Assembly (NCBI RefSeq): GCF_037975245.1
Contig: NC_092577.1
Location: forward strand, 22,408,398-22,472,397
Length of the DNA: 64,000 bases
From: Apostichopus japonicus
Taxonomy: Eukaryota; Echinodermata; Holothuroidea; Aspidochirotida; Stichopodidae
Direction: 5' to 3'
Shown: positions 42,569 through 54,348 of the stretch, piece by piece
Numbering within the stretch: the stretch's first letter is position 1
Layout of the letters: each line of letters begins with the position of its first letter
Translations under genes and position numbers: made by a program
Notes under the pieces: model-generated
What the model saw: the letters and a program-made list of their open reading frames with translations, nothing else
Database searches by the model: none
Told to the model about the DNA's origin: nothing

Positions 42569-44012
42569 ATGCCCCATTTTTGCTGTGCTGGTGGTTGTAC
42601 AAACTCATCCGACAAACAAGATCTGTCTTTTCATAGTTTACCTTTACGAGACAAGAAAAGATTTGTGGATCACAAAAATGAAACGAGATCCCAAATTTTT
42701 CAGAGTTAATAAACATGCAAAAATATGTTCAAGCCATTTTACTGAAGATGACTTCATCGAGCCACTTGCAAGCAAGAAGAGGTTGAAGAGAACTGCTGTA
42801 CCTTCAAAATTTATTTGGACAGAGCCAGGGAGGGAAAGTACAGAAAGACAAGTGTTAGGAAAATTACAGGTATGGCATGAAAATAAAGACGAAGAAACAG
42901 ACACTGCTTCTGAAGGAGAGGGTGATTTACTTGACCCCCAGAGACCATCCTCTGTGTCAAGAAATATCCAGACTGATTACAATTTTGAGGAATTCGACTT
43001 GCCTTGCCAACACAGTTTCTCTGTATCTCATTTGCTGACTAAAAGCACAACAGAAAAAAAGGAGGAGAAATGCACAGTTTAAGGAAACACTTACATTTTT
43101 AGTCCCAAATTTAGATAGAAATAATTTAGTTTACTATGACACCAAAGAGGCAAGAAGTAAATTAATAAATGCAGAATCACTCTTTGAAGATGAAGAATTA
43201 AATGAAGGTATATCTCTCACAGTGGAATCAACAAAACGTCCAGGGAAAAAAATCTTGATTGAAGATGAGTTGTTGATGGTTATGATGAAATTGCGAATGG
43301 GACTCAGCAATTTGGATTTGGCTGAAAGATTCAATTTGTCAGAAAGTAGTGTATCAGTAAAGCTGATAACTTGGTTTAATTACTTGTATGTTATTCTTGG
43401 GTCATTAAAGATATGGCCCGGTCGCAATATAATTTTAAGTAATTCACCCCAAGAATTTGTCCAGAAGTACCCTAATACAGTTGTAATCATAGATGCAACC
43501 GATACAAATTGAAGTGCCAAGTTCACTCCAAAAGCAAAGTGAAACTTACAGTTACAAAAGTCACACCACATTAAAATGTTTACTTGGTGTTGATCCTAAA
43601 GGGGGTATAATTTTTGTTTCCCAGCTATATGAGGGGTCCATAAGCGACAAAGAAATTGTAAAAAGATCTGGTTTCTTATCAGTTCTTAAACAAAAACTTA
43701 GAAATGGGGGAACTACACAAAGGAGATGCAGTTATGGCAGACAAAGGTTTTGATATTGAAAATGAATTGAAAGCAATGGGGTTAAATCTCAATATCCCCA
43801 CCTTTTTGAGAGCAAAGGGAAGTTTCTCAGAAGAGGATGTAATTAGGACACAGACAATTGCCATGCACAGAATTCATGTTGAAAGGGCTATTGGGAAGGT
43901 TAGGCGGTTCCACTTGTTTAATTCAGTAATACCAGTGACAATGTTTGGTACAATAAATCAAATCTGGACTGTTTCTTGTTTGTTATCCAACTTTCAAAAT
44001 CCAATTCTTTGA
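42569..44012 (+). pseudogene. THAP + DDE transposase (frameshifted)
   Basis: It starts MPHFCCAGGCTNSS, a THAP C2CH zinc finger, with the W/C/H half in the next frame (ICSSHFTEDDFIEPLAS ... AVPSKF). A linker and a helix-turn-helix (RMGLSNLDLAERFNLSESSV) lead to the DDE_4-type core: IIDAT (Asp codon 43492-43494), VMADKGF (Asp 43740-43742), HVERAIGKVRRF (Glu 43881-43883). The core ends NQIWTVSCLLSNFQ...PIL and TGA at 44010-44012. At least four frameshifts occur: near 42655, 43055 (A7 run), 43500 and 43695. The catalytic triad is intact at residue level. It would bind the TIRs through THAP and cut DNA. Confidence 0.8.
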
Positions 44013-44094
44013 GAAACTCAGTACAACATAGTGTAGTTGAAAGGTTCTTTACCATATATGTATAAACAAAAATCAATGGGACTATTCCTATAAG

Positions 44095-45797
44095 CTATGA
44101 CATCAAAAATGGTATGCTTTGGATGAAGAATGAGTTAAGCTTTGGTAAAGCAATGACAGTCCAATATTCTTCATCAAAAGGAACTCTTGTAGCAATCATT
44201 TCATTACTGTCACTCAAATAAACAATGAAATCACACCATTTTAAACCAGTTAGGGCCATCTGACCTTGCACTTGGGTAAAGTAACCAAACTTGTGTTCAC
44301 GTTTAAGAATGTATTCCTCACTGTTGTCTTTAAGTTCAATATAAAAGTCATGGGATTTCACAATCTCCTCCACCTTCTTTCCTCGTTGCATCATTGGGCA
44401 CTTTATTTCAAGTAATCCGAAAGAAGGCTTGAGAGCTGGGTTAAAAACCTTTCCATCAGGGGTACATCCTACTGTAGGTGTGGGTGCTTGGGATTAACAA
44501 CAAGTCCGGAATGAAAGACACAAATTTGGAATTTTCTTTTTCATTTGTTTAATGTAAATACTTAAGGCTTCCTTTTCTTTTGACAATCCATGTTGAATTG
44601 AAGCTACCTTACTCAAATCCTTTGTACCATAAATGTCTTTGAACATGGCTTCTGTGGGAGATTTTTTTCGAGCAAGAACTTTGCCAAAGTTTGACGCTGT
44701 TAATCTTTTCTTACGTGCTGACTGCCATTCAGCAGACTTATACTGCATGACTGTCCTTTTCTGAAGTACATGAGAATCCTCAATGGAAATGGATATATTT
44801 TCATTAAACCAATCCTTTTGTGTAACACAGGACACACAATCCAGATCAAAATGTATAGTTAAGTCATCAGCAGGTAATTTTGGAAATGACTTACACATTT
44901 GGTTATCAATATCACTGAAATTTGGAAAGAAATCTAACGAGTGCTTAAATTGTGTTGTGAGATTAGCACAGTCAAAGAGTTGATATGACAGGCAAGAGCC
45001 TACGGGTACATTTCCAAAGACTGTTTTTATGTTTTTTGGTGTATCTTGTTCCATCAAAAGGTATGAAAAAGGGGGTGGTTTCGCCAGCTTTTTAAGGTAC
45101 AGTATGTAACACGGGCATCAACCGCTGAAGCAGACAGTCCATCAGATACATTGAAACCTCGAGCATCATAGAGTTTGCATCGAACAGGGTCCTTCTTCCT
45201 ACTATCGTCCTTTTTATCAGTTACAGCATTTGCAAAATGAGTAGCCATTACTGGCAATGGCGTAATGTTTGTAGAGCGAGGTATATGCCACTGCTGTGGT
45301 TTACTTGTACAGGTTGAACCCACAGGTATTTCGCAAATTCCATATGATGAAAAATCATTAAGCTGAAACAGTAAGGCAAACACATGATTACAATGTCCAC
45401 CACTCCCCACTTTACATGAGCAATGTCTAGAGATTACTTTTGCACGATTTTTTCCCTTTTCGAACGAGATATATACGTTATGAGGCTCTTCATTTTTCTT
45501 CATCGACCTATGGCATCTTGCGCGAATTACGTTAGGTTTAACGTTAGTAACAGTACTACCACTTGCTTGGCCTAAATCACGTAGGCCTACGTAAATATCA
45601 TGGATGTAGCCCTCTTTAAAAAACTTCCAACTTTTGTTACCGGTATCACCCTTACCAGCTGTGGAAATTCAATCGGCCCATGTTGCGGGAACGAACTGAG
45701 GTACTTCTGAAAAACATTTTGTGAAATTAAGGTCGTTACTTATCCAACATATACAGCAATCAAAATGAAGTTTGCAACACCTACAATTCGACGCCAT
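44095..45797 (-). pseudogene. SWIM zinc finger + YqaJ-like nuclease (frameshifted)
   Basis: It starts at ATG 45797 with a Cys-rich MASNCRCCKLHFDCCICW, then W-K-F-F-x-x-G-Y-I-H-D-I, then a SWIM finger (HCSCKVGSGGHCNHVFALL). The YqaJ/lambda-exonuclease fold follows: SAEWQSARKKRLTASNFGKV, then (after a frameshift) GCTPDGK, GLLEIKCP and YFTQVQGQMALTGLKWCDF, ending at 44095. The Asp of PDG and the Glu-x-Lys of LEIKCP are the expected catalytic residues. Breaks: in-frame TGA at 45669-45671, a frameshift near 45105 (A-run) and one near 44500. It is transcribed toward the transposase. Confidence 0.8.
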
Positions 45798-45910
45798 TGC
45801 ATTTGTCTAACACAGTTCGGCAAGCAGGGCGACCGGTTCCGCGAAAATTAAACAAAATGTAAACACCCAATTCAAGTCACGTGACTTCCGAAACCGCATT
45901 TGTCTATTGC

Positions 45911-46239
45911 CTCCCAACAAAATTCAAATATTGCAACCTCCCTCTGGTTATTAGGGAACAATGATTGCTAACTGCATAAAGGAATGCTGACTGCACATTG
46001 TCAATTATAATGCACCCGAATCCTAGTTTATTTTACCATTAGTTGCAAATATTTTAGGCACTCTTTGTGTATTATGCAATGACTTTTCTTCTATTCTGTT
46101 TTCTCTTAACACATCACTTTCTTTTTGTAATCATTCCATTAAATCCCAAATGTTCTTCTGATCACACAAATTAAATGAAGTCAAATAATACAATTATTGT
46201 AAAACCCTAACAATGAAATGTATTAACTTGGTAACCTAC
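45911..46239. other. Presumed intron, nothing recognised
   Basis: A short AT-rich stretch between the ISL2EU-like element and the HECT-like exon ending at 46240. Confidence 0.4.
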
Positions 46240-46410
46240 TGGTATAATGCTTTGCTTTCTTCCAAACAGATAAAAGTGCATTGCATCCTTCACCATCACA
46301 TCACGATCTGCCAGTGACTGCACATGACGAACAGAGCCCAATATTGAAAGCAAATCCTGTCCGTTCATCAACTCTTGTCGCACATGCTCTACCGTTGCAG
46401 CATCCATGAT
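46240..46410 (-). CDS. HECT-like exon (N-lobe middle)
   Basis: The acceptor TTTCTTTATAG precedes 46410 and the donor CCA|GTAGGT follows 46240. It encodes MDAATVEHVRQELMNGQDLL, then SILGSVRHVQSLADRDVMV and DAMHFYLFGRKQSII. This resembles the segment before the I-x-Q-F-x-x-G-L turn in G2E3-like HECT proteins. It is open and splice-bounded, in order with the exons at 49540-49267 and 39300-38277. The ISL2EU-like element lies in the next intron. Confidence 0.55.
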
Positions 46411-46737
46411 CTATAAAGAAACCAAAATTATGTTATTATACTGGGAGATTACAACATTATCTTAGTACTATAGTTTACACTAAAATATAAGTGCTTCCGT
46501 ATTTAGTGGTCTGTAAAATTCCCGACTTATAGTATGTTTAAGCTGCTAAAAGTGTTCAAGCACAATACAGTTGGTTTGGATGAGGCAGCATTGGTAATTA
46601 ATTCCTCATGCATTTGACATACATGCTAAATCTTAATTTGTGCGGCAAAACGGGTTAGTTGCGTGGTGCTACTTTCATTAAATACCGTCCATAAGGAAGG
46701 TTTATTTCCTTTAAGGGGAATTCAAATCAAATTCGAA

Positions 46738-47000
46738 AGGTATGCTGTATTGGCCCCAAAGATGCCAGATATTCAAATATGGTCACCTTTGGTCCAAATT
46801 ATTTAACTAGTTTTATTACGTACCTTGAAAAAACATTGTTTTCATACTTGGACCTCTGTTGACTCCAGATGACATTTGATCTGCATAAAAAAGTATAGGG
46901 ATCATCTATTTACCAAGGGGTTTCCTACACACACCAGGTTTGAAGTTCAAGCAACCTTTACTCCTTGAGATATGGTGCTTACAAGTTTGGCGTCACAAAT
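46738..47000 (+). repeat. Dispersed repeat copy joined to a TGACCT-type unit
   Basis: 46738-46800 repeats 40317-40385. The continuation (GGACCTCTGTTGACTCCAGATGACATTTGAT ... CTTGAGATATGGTGCTTACAAG words) is a diverged unit of the ~145-bp family at 16935-17775, ending in a short CACAxxxGCACACGCACGCC tail. Confidence 0.6.
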
Positions 47001-47451
47001 GCACACGCACGCCATCATCATTGCAAAGGTTTCTCTTAAATCATCAAAGTTTTCAACTAAGTGCTTTCCTGGAGGTCTTTTCTCTCGAAATTGTTCTCAG
47101 ACATTCTTGATGAACAGACAAGATGGCTAATGTCCAAGTGAGGTATATTTCCTCGAGATTAGTATTACTAATTTAAGAATTTTGAGCAAGGCGACCATAT
47201 TTGGGGACAATACATAACTTTAATGGCTGCTTTTGGAAAATAACACTTCATTAAAAGCAGTTAAGTTTACCCTTTTCAATAGTTCTTTGACTTAATCATT
47301 AACATCGTCTAAGGATGGCAGAGTTGTGGCTTCTTGTCCAGATAAGAACTTACCAGTATCCCTATATGTATTGTTTGATATGGCTGAAATGTGTAGAGAA
47401 TCCGGCAAAACTGGTTACAATGAAATTATACACATGCAGGAACTTACAGTA

Positions 47452-48012
47452 GGGTAGATAGTTGCATGCAACACATATTTTAAATAACTTTGTGCACGAC
47501 TCCCTTTTGAAATACGCAATTGTTACGTTGGAATGCGAGAGGTCCCGATAATTTTGTGGGTAATTTTTAACGGGACACAAGTCTGGGTTCTTCTCTGTAA
47601 GGGACACAGATAAATTGACGAGTCTAGAGAATTTGAATGAGAACGTAAACTATTTTGAACAATAGAGTTTGAACCAACAAAAATAAGTGCTAATTAGAAA
47701 TATATAAATTACTCACAAACTTAACAAGATAGGATACACTTTAAACACGCTGGTCTCTTCCAACGTCATGACTCGACGACGATTCTCGGTCCGTTGTACC
47801 GCGAAATTCACTGGGCCTCGACGAAGTTTCTCGCGATCCCAGAAACAACAGTCACCATATTTCCGGCGATGCTCCAAAACAGAAGACGGACTTATCACCA
47901 GAGCCGGTTCAAAATCAGCTTTATAGCCACCAACGCCTGGCGTAACGAACTTCCTCAACGGAGACAGAAATTCTTCACCTCCGAAATAATAACTGGAAAA
48001 CTGTAGTTTCAC
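47452..48012 (-). CDS. Predicted 5' end of an unknown minus-strand gene (two exons)
   Basis: Exon 1 opens at ATG 48012 (MKLQFSSYYFGGEEFLSPLR ... RRKYGDCCFWDREKLRRGPV ... NRRRVMTLEETSVFKVYP) and ends in a GTGAGT donor at about 47716. Exon 2 (47569-47452) lies between CCTTACAG and GTAAGT and has one open frame (KNPDLCPVKNYPQNYRDLSH), but the phases do not match with that donor, so the join is uncertain. Unknown product. It lies between two HECT-like exons on the same strand. Confidence 0.4.
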
Positions 48013-49266
48013 AGCAAAGTCCTCTTGAAACTTGTGAATGGAAGTGTAGAATCAATGTTGGTATCGATACCCCAATCCCTCAGAAACTACTGGCAGTTGA
48101 GCACTGACGATATATAGTAGAATGGTATAATATGTGTCGTCGGTTGTAATCGTTCAGAAACTGAAACTTTTCCGATTTGGGCCGGTTTTTATACAATTCG
48201 CCATGTCAGGAATCATGTCAATCTTTCTCGATACACCCGAGTAACAATTCGACCCAGTTTCTCCATTCCCGGAAGTCCTTTAGTAAATACAAAAACATTT
48301 GTTACAACATGACGTCATTCCAGTCATCACAATATAGGTCACAGGTGCTATGGAATGTGCTAGCTTCCACACGAATAGTCTATAGGCCGTCCATGTGGTA
48401 AACAACTCGCGAAACTGTTCCAGTGCATATCTCGCGGAACATTCCAGAGAAACCACGAAGATGCGAGCACATCGTACAACGGGGGTTTCAGGGAAACCGA
48501 GATCAGCGTGTCATCATAAGGAATATACCACAACAATCAGGTATTGCTCATTACATAAATAACATTCTGACACGGTAAACCGACCTAATTTCTCAAATAT
48601 TGATTCGTCACGTAGGCCATTCCAAATACTTCCTATATTATAACATTAGGTTTCTCACTAACAGTGACTAGCGTTAGGCTACAATGGGCCCTCGTGACAC
48701 AATCCATATGCACTTTGCTGCATATCCATTACAATTCCCATAAGTCTCGAAATTGTCACCTAGTTCCTTTTCGATAGAAGTATCAGTTTTCTTCCACATT
48801 TCCTTCAAATGATATTATGGTTGCAAAGTTGACTTGTTACATAGAAAGTGGTAAATTTTCTGTGCTAGCAGGTGAAAACCACGTCCTGATCGCATGTTTA
48901 TTTGCAGGGATATGAATTTTCCAACTTTCAGTAATTATGAATGCATATGGCAACAGCAGGGTGAGTGATGTCATTATGGCAAATGATTTTAAAATTTAGT
49001 AGTTTTTCTTCAATTGCAAATAGAAGAAAAATTGCAATTATTAAAATTACTTGCATTTGGATAAACCTTTCAATTTAGAGTATCTTGATAGCTTAAACAT
49101 TACTGTATAGACAGAGAATCGAGTGGAAAGCTTTCATGGGAAGCATACAGCAATAGTACCATCCATTTGCATATACTACAAACAAACATCCATTTCTGTT
49201 CAAACATACATTCATCAATAAATGTTGGTAAGCTTGATTCCAAATGTGTACACATAGAAATACTAC
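48013..49266. other. No gene; possible upstream region
   Basis: A CTATATAT run on the minus strand near 48110-48117 could be a promoter element for the ATG at 48012. Nothing else was recognised. Confidence 0.35.
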
Positions 49267-49540
49267 CTTGTGCTGACAGTGCCAATTGGCGTGCCTCCAT
49301 TAATAGAGATACGACACATCAGTGCTTCCTTTAGCAAGAGACGGAGAAACTCCTTCACTGACGTCGATGTAATCCACAAACATTAACACTGATTTTGCGC
49401 AGTGGTTGCAAGTACTTCCGGGAGAAGGCTCTGGTTGCACAATCCATAATCCTATCTGTGTTCAGATTGACATACTTTGCAGTTGGTACTGCTTCACTCA
49501 AAACCTGTGCCGAAGAATCAGCAGCTCAGCTTTCCAATCC
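49267..49540 (-). pseudogene. HECT-like exon (start of HECT domain)
   Basis: The acceptor TTTGCTTTACAG precedes 49540. Frames in turn give RAFSRKYLQPLRKISVNV, FVDYIDVSEG and VKEFLRLLLKEALM. These match the HECT domain opening (K-I-S-V-x-F-V ... E-G ... R-E-F-x-R-L-L-L-x-E). The residues expected between EG and REF (A-V-D-x-G-G-P) are missing and two frame changes are needed, so the exon is degraded. The donor CACAAG|GTAGTA is at 49267. Confidence 0.5.
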
Positions 49541-51113
49541 CTGTAAAGCAAAGGTCACAGAAATACAAAATGCATTAATTGTGATATATATGCCACTCTT
49601 TGGTGCAACACACTCTAGTTCTATCATTGAGGAAAAGTAAGGAACCAACTTTCATGACTGCTCACCCTGCAAACTCAGACTACACAGTGTGTGACAAATT
49701 TCAAGTATTTTGGCACTGCATGTACACTATAAAGATTGCGATGTCACAGTGTTGTGGACAAACTGTCAATATTTTGAGTTTTCATTTTAAGCCCCACACA
49801 TGCAGTCATTACTATACATGCAACCCCCCCCCCCAATAAAAATAACATAGGCTATACCAGGGCCATGATTGAAGATACTCCATCGATTGCATCTCAAACT
49901 GAGGTGAATAGACACTTGCTGGAAAGTGAATGGGATGTATGGACTGGAGTGAATGTAGGATTAGTATGTGTCAATTCCCTTCCATTTGACGTTGGCTTTC
50001 ATGAAGTATTATAAAAAACTTTCAGCTAAATCTTATTTGCCCAGCCACCTCATGAAAATTTAATCAGCAGTCATGCATGTCAAACAACATGTTCATACCA
50101 AATTAATAAGAAGTCTATATCACATACAGTTGGTGAGAAATTGTATTTTTCCCTGATGACTTTGATTAAGGAGCTCCTAAGCAATACCATTCAAGTCAAT
50201 TACTCAATGTGCCATAATCTTGGAAATATGATAAATACTTCTGACCTTCAATGACCAAAAAAATCTTCTTTCAATTCCAATGACTCATTCACATACGAAA
50301 TTAGCAAGGTGCCCATTCGGCTTCAGACTTCTTTCAGACTTCTTTCAGACTTCTTTCAGACTTCAAATGACCGTAAACCTACACATTTCACGTTGAAGAA
50401 ATAGGCTTCTTCTACTTTACATGGTGCATCCAAATATCAAGGACATCCGAGCTTCCCTGCTCGTGAAAGATTTTCACCATTGCTGAACTCTATTTTGAAT
50501 AGACTTCTTTTACTAATTAATATGCTATGATATCCATATTAACTCATTAACTTCTCTCTTGTTCTTCACTCGAATGAGCATCGGGCAAAGATGACAAACT
50601 TGAAGAACGGGATCGCAACATGCCTTCCTGGGTAAACGCTATTATATGTTGTAGATTTCCCTGTATTTACACAAATGTTATTTTTTTCAATATGTACTTG
50701 TTTAATACTTATTTATATCTATAAATATTTATATATTTCATGCATACAACAATTACAAATTAAAGTATATAGTATATAAAGTATATATATCAGGGATTGC
50801 ACTCTAATTGTTGTTTTTATGTAGGCCATGCATGAAATTTTGGAAACGATACCGCAACTGAAAAACATTCAATCATATTGACCACACACCCATGCATGAA
50901 AAGGTCCAAAAGTGTCATATTAGACATGTAAGAGATTCTTCATCTACTGCCCCTGCCCACATGTTACCCCAAACATGCAAGGAAGCTATAAATGTTACAA
51001 GTATATGTTTGTTGACAAATTTATTTCATTTGAATTTATATTTAGTACATCATTTATAATACCCACAATTGTGATATATTCTAAAGATGTCGGAATTTAT
51101 ACAGCTGACTTAC
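49541..51113. other. Presumed intron, repeats only
   Basis: It contains the 11-bp repeat (50321-50364) and a diverged TGACCT-family unit after it. Short open frames at 49600-49839 show no motif. Confidence 0.4.
50321..50364 (+). repeat. 11-bp tandem repeat (TTTCAGACTTC x4)
   Basis: Four near-identical copies in a row, running into a diverged TGACCT-type unit. Confidence 0.85.
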
Positions 51114-51203
51114 ATCTGGAAGATCTTCACCAATGGCTGTTATGAAGTCATCCTCCATCACAGGTAAAGTCACGTCAAAATCATCGTCACTGTCATGAGT
51201 TTG
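51114..51203 (-). CDS. Acidic exon of the HECT-like gene (inferred)
   Basis: The 90-nt exon lies between TATTCACCAG and GTAAGT and encodes QTHDSDDDFDVTLPVMEDDF and ITAIGEDLPD. Splice sites are strong, and it lies on the strand and in the order expected for the N-terminal part of the HECT-like gene. Gene membership is an inference. Confidence 0.45.
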
Positions 51204-51615
51204 CTGGTGAATACATATCAATGTCAAACTGAAGTTCAAGAAGTGCCTTCAGTGTAGTCTGGGTGTTGCAATATTGTTGTATTAATGCAAATCATCACTA
51301 TATTAAACATGACATCCTTTCAAGCTTCCCTGTCTTGAAATATTATGTTTACAGTTTGCTTTTGCAATCCCAGGTGTTGAGAGGACCTTCAACATCATCC
51401 GCCCTAAACTTTCTTCTTCTTAATCATTGTGCTACACCGGTACCAAAATATGAGACCTGTCCAAGCTTCTCTTCTAGCTCTGTTACACCCCTGTTGAACT
51501 GAAATGATAAATGACCATTACCAAAACAGTAATCAATATGTTAAACCTATATTACCAATATGAGATCTGCCAAAGGTTTAAGTATATACAGTAACAATGA
51601 GATGAGGACACTTAC

Positions 51616-51744
51616 GTTGATTACAGAAAAAAGAACTCCTGGGGCACCGGATGTTATTACGTGGTTTCTAAATGAGTTGGATGTGCCTGATGGGCCATCT
51701 CCTTGGGGGTTTCCAGCTGTAGTTGGTTCTTCTGGTTCCACCTG
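51616..51744 (-). CDS. Pro/Ser-rich exon (inferred HECT-like gene)
   Basis: The 129-nt exon lies between AACTTGACAG and GTAAGT and encodes QVEPEEPTTAGNPQGDGPSG, then SNSFRNHVITSGAPGVLFSV. It is a low-complexity linker followed by a hydrophobic end. No domain recognised. Confidence 0.45.
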
Positions 51745-53267
51745 CTGTCAAGTTATAAAGGATGTTTTCAAACTGAACTCAAAATCTGTTGGCACACTGG
51801 GAAAGTAAAACGAGCTGCACAATTGACATATGTTTTGAAAATTAACAACTTGCTAGGTATTTTTCAGGCCAGTAGTCAGCTCCTGTTTTGTGATAAATTT
51901 ATGTTTGAAACTAACATGCTTACTAAACTTTGTCTGATTTTAAAGGTGTCTGTACAGTCTTCTGTACAAACTTCAATCAAATCTGCAACTCTGGCGTTGA
52001 GATTGCGCGCCAATCATACTGATCTATCACTGCTGTAGGACTACAGTCCTTTTTCATGTGGACTTGGATTATGCATGGCCTAGGGATGTTTGGATTCGGA
52101 CTTGTCCTGGACTTTGGATCCACTGGACTGGATTTGAGCCCTTGTCTGGGCCCGTTTACTCATGTTGTATCATAAGGATATGAAATCGTTTCACTATTTT
52201 TATTTCAATTGTTGAATATAAATGTCTTCTGTAACTACTGATTGGGCAGCACCTACGTAAACATTTCATTCTTCAATGGACCTCTTGGCTGACCATCCCA
52301 AGTTCATATATCTCATTCCTTGTCCAACAATGTCAGAATGTGTATGAACAAAGAAAATTGTACATAAGGGGAGCAACTTTTGTACACAAGTAGTTTCATA
52401 CATATAACATTTGAAATGGTGATATACAGAAGTGGCTTGATACTGATATTAGATGATGGTTAAATGTTAAAAGTTGTTGAGAAGCTGCTGTGTCAAGGCA
52501 AATTCCGGAATGCACAGAAAAGGAAGAAATGTACATGTAAATATCAAAATACCATGTAAATTTCTTAAATGAGTATTAGGCAAATCAGATTAGAGGAATG
52601 GAATGCTAAGGGATGTAATTGTTGTCAAACAGGATGACAATGTAAGTTAGGGCAATTTGACTGACACTAATGTACCAAAGCTAAGAAATTTAAAATGTCA
52701 AAATAGAATATATCAGAACACTATGACTGGCAAAAGTGTCCCCAAATGTACTATAGAAGAGAGTGTCAAATGTGAGGACACTATTTGTGTGGCCTCTGTG
52801 ACTAATAGTAGTGTAGTGACCTCACATGTACATAACAAGAGCACTTAAAACATAAGGACAATATAATTAGATGATCCATGATCATCTATATTGTTGGCTG
52901 CTCCTTCAAGAACCGTAATGTCATGTAGGCCTACTATGATGTTATTGTGGTGACACCCATATACTGTAGGATGAATCCATTAACAGGTCAGTGTCCTTAT
53001 AGGGCAATGAACGACAGTACAATATATTAAATTATGGTAGTGAGGGTGGTGGACCTTATCCATAGAGTGTAAAGAATGTGAACATACATGTGAAATTACT
53101 ATTACTTAATGCAAGTGGTGACATAGTGGAAGATTGCAAACAATTATGGTACTCAGTGAAATTTCCTATTTTGCAGTAACTTTGAACAACTTTTGAAATA
53201 TGTCCCATTTCAATATGTAACATCACCAAAGGTGCTTGCAATTACAACTTACCCATCACACATTTAC
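51745..53267. other. Presumed intron, no gene seen
   Basis: Short frames at 52657-52848 and elsewhere have no motif. Confidence 0.35.
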
Positions 53268-53405
53268 TAGGCATGATTCCTCCAGACCAATGTCAAGTAG
53301 GGTGTTGGATGCAAAATTTGCTATTTGTATTTCATATCCCCTCATGATATTGATGGTGAAGTCTTCTGTAGCATCTTGCGATGATCCAATCCAGTTGACT
53401 AAGGC
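53268..53405 (-). CDS. Exon of the HECT-like gene (inferred)
   Basis: Bounded by CTTCATTGAG and GTAAATG (138 nt). It encodes ALVNWIGSSQDATEDFTINI, MRGYEIQIANFASNTLLDIG and LEESCL. The A-L-V-x-W-I-G segment is similar in character to N-terminal parts of G2E3-like proteins, but I am not certain. The phase is consistent with an internal exon. Confidence 0.4.
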
Positions 53406-54189
53406 CTCAATGAAGACAAAACAACACAAGAGTATGTAAGGCATATATGTGGCATACATACAGGATTCTGCAAACAAGGAAAGCAATGATAATGCATAGT
53501 GCAGCTTATTTCGTATTAAAATATATGGTGCTAAATAATGAATTGACATATCTTAGAAAACTGTATTTGGCCGACTGTTGAGAAGACTTGGCCTGATAAT
53601 ATAAGCTTAGGAAAGTTGAACATTGTGAAAATGGGTAAATTGCGAAGAAGTCAAATGAGTGGACCATAACTAAGGCTCAAACATGATATCTGCTCAAACC
53701 TGTGTTTTGAGGTTAGGCCTAGCCTAAAGAGTGGCTGCTAATGATCACGAATACTGCTTTGAACTGTGTAGTTAGTTTAGAGACCCAAGGATCAGGAGGC
53801 ATTAAAGTAGCATATCCGTATTAATATTAGATCGTAGATGAACACTGGCTTATTTCAAGTCTTAATCCTTTCGATTACAAACTGTATTTATCTCCCAACC
53901 GGCTTCGGTTACATTAACATTTAACACAAACATCCAATTGCAAGAAAATCATTCCACGCACCTGTCCACTGTATTATTTCAATGCAACGTAACTCAAATA
54001 CAGTATACGTACAATACGTGCGTTAGCTAAATTCGCGTAACTGATAGTAGTTATGCTATACACATAAGTATAACACTAGGCTGTTTCACTACATGATTCG
54101 ACCACTCGGTCATGCAACGTTCGATTGATAGGATCTTGGTAATTAAACTTTCTCTGAGATAATGTCGAGTATGTAAAAAAGTGTCTCAC

Positions 54190-54265
54190 CATTATGTACA
54201 CATCCTATGATGCCAACCGAGGTAACAAGGCCCGTTTCTTTGTTTACAGGTACTTCTTCATTGTG
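54190..54265 (-). CDS. Possible upstream exon
   Basis: An open minus-strand frame (NEEVPVNKETGLVTSVGIIG, then CVHN) ends in a good donor (AATG|GTGAGAC). The 5' limit is unclear, and the half-LINE copy 2 begins only about 80 bp further. It could be the first exon of the HECT-like gene. Confidence 0.3.
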
Positions 54266-54348
54266 CTTGGTAGCTGACTCTAGTTAGGCTATATTAAAGC
54301 TTATATTGGTCACATTCGTCACTACGTTGAAACTGTGTACACTACTGT

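Larger units (their letters stand above)
41849..45910. mobile_element. ISL2EU-like DNA transposon, 4.06 kb
   Basis: The inverted ends read GCAATAGACAAAATCGGTTTCG (41849-) and, reverse-complemented, GCAATAGACAAATGCGGTTTCG (45910-). Both ends carry the palindrome GTCACGTGAC (41884-41893 and 45876-45885) a short distance inside. CT flanks both sides (41847-41848, 45911-45912), a possible 2-bp target duplication. It carries a plus-strand THAP + DDE transposase and a convergent minus-strand SWIM + YqaJ nuclease. From memory, ISL2EU elements pair a DDE transposase with a YqaJ-like protein. Both genes have a few frameshifts. Confidence 0.8.
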
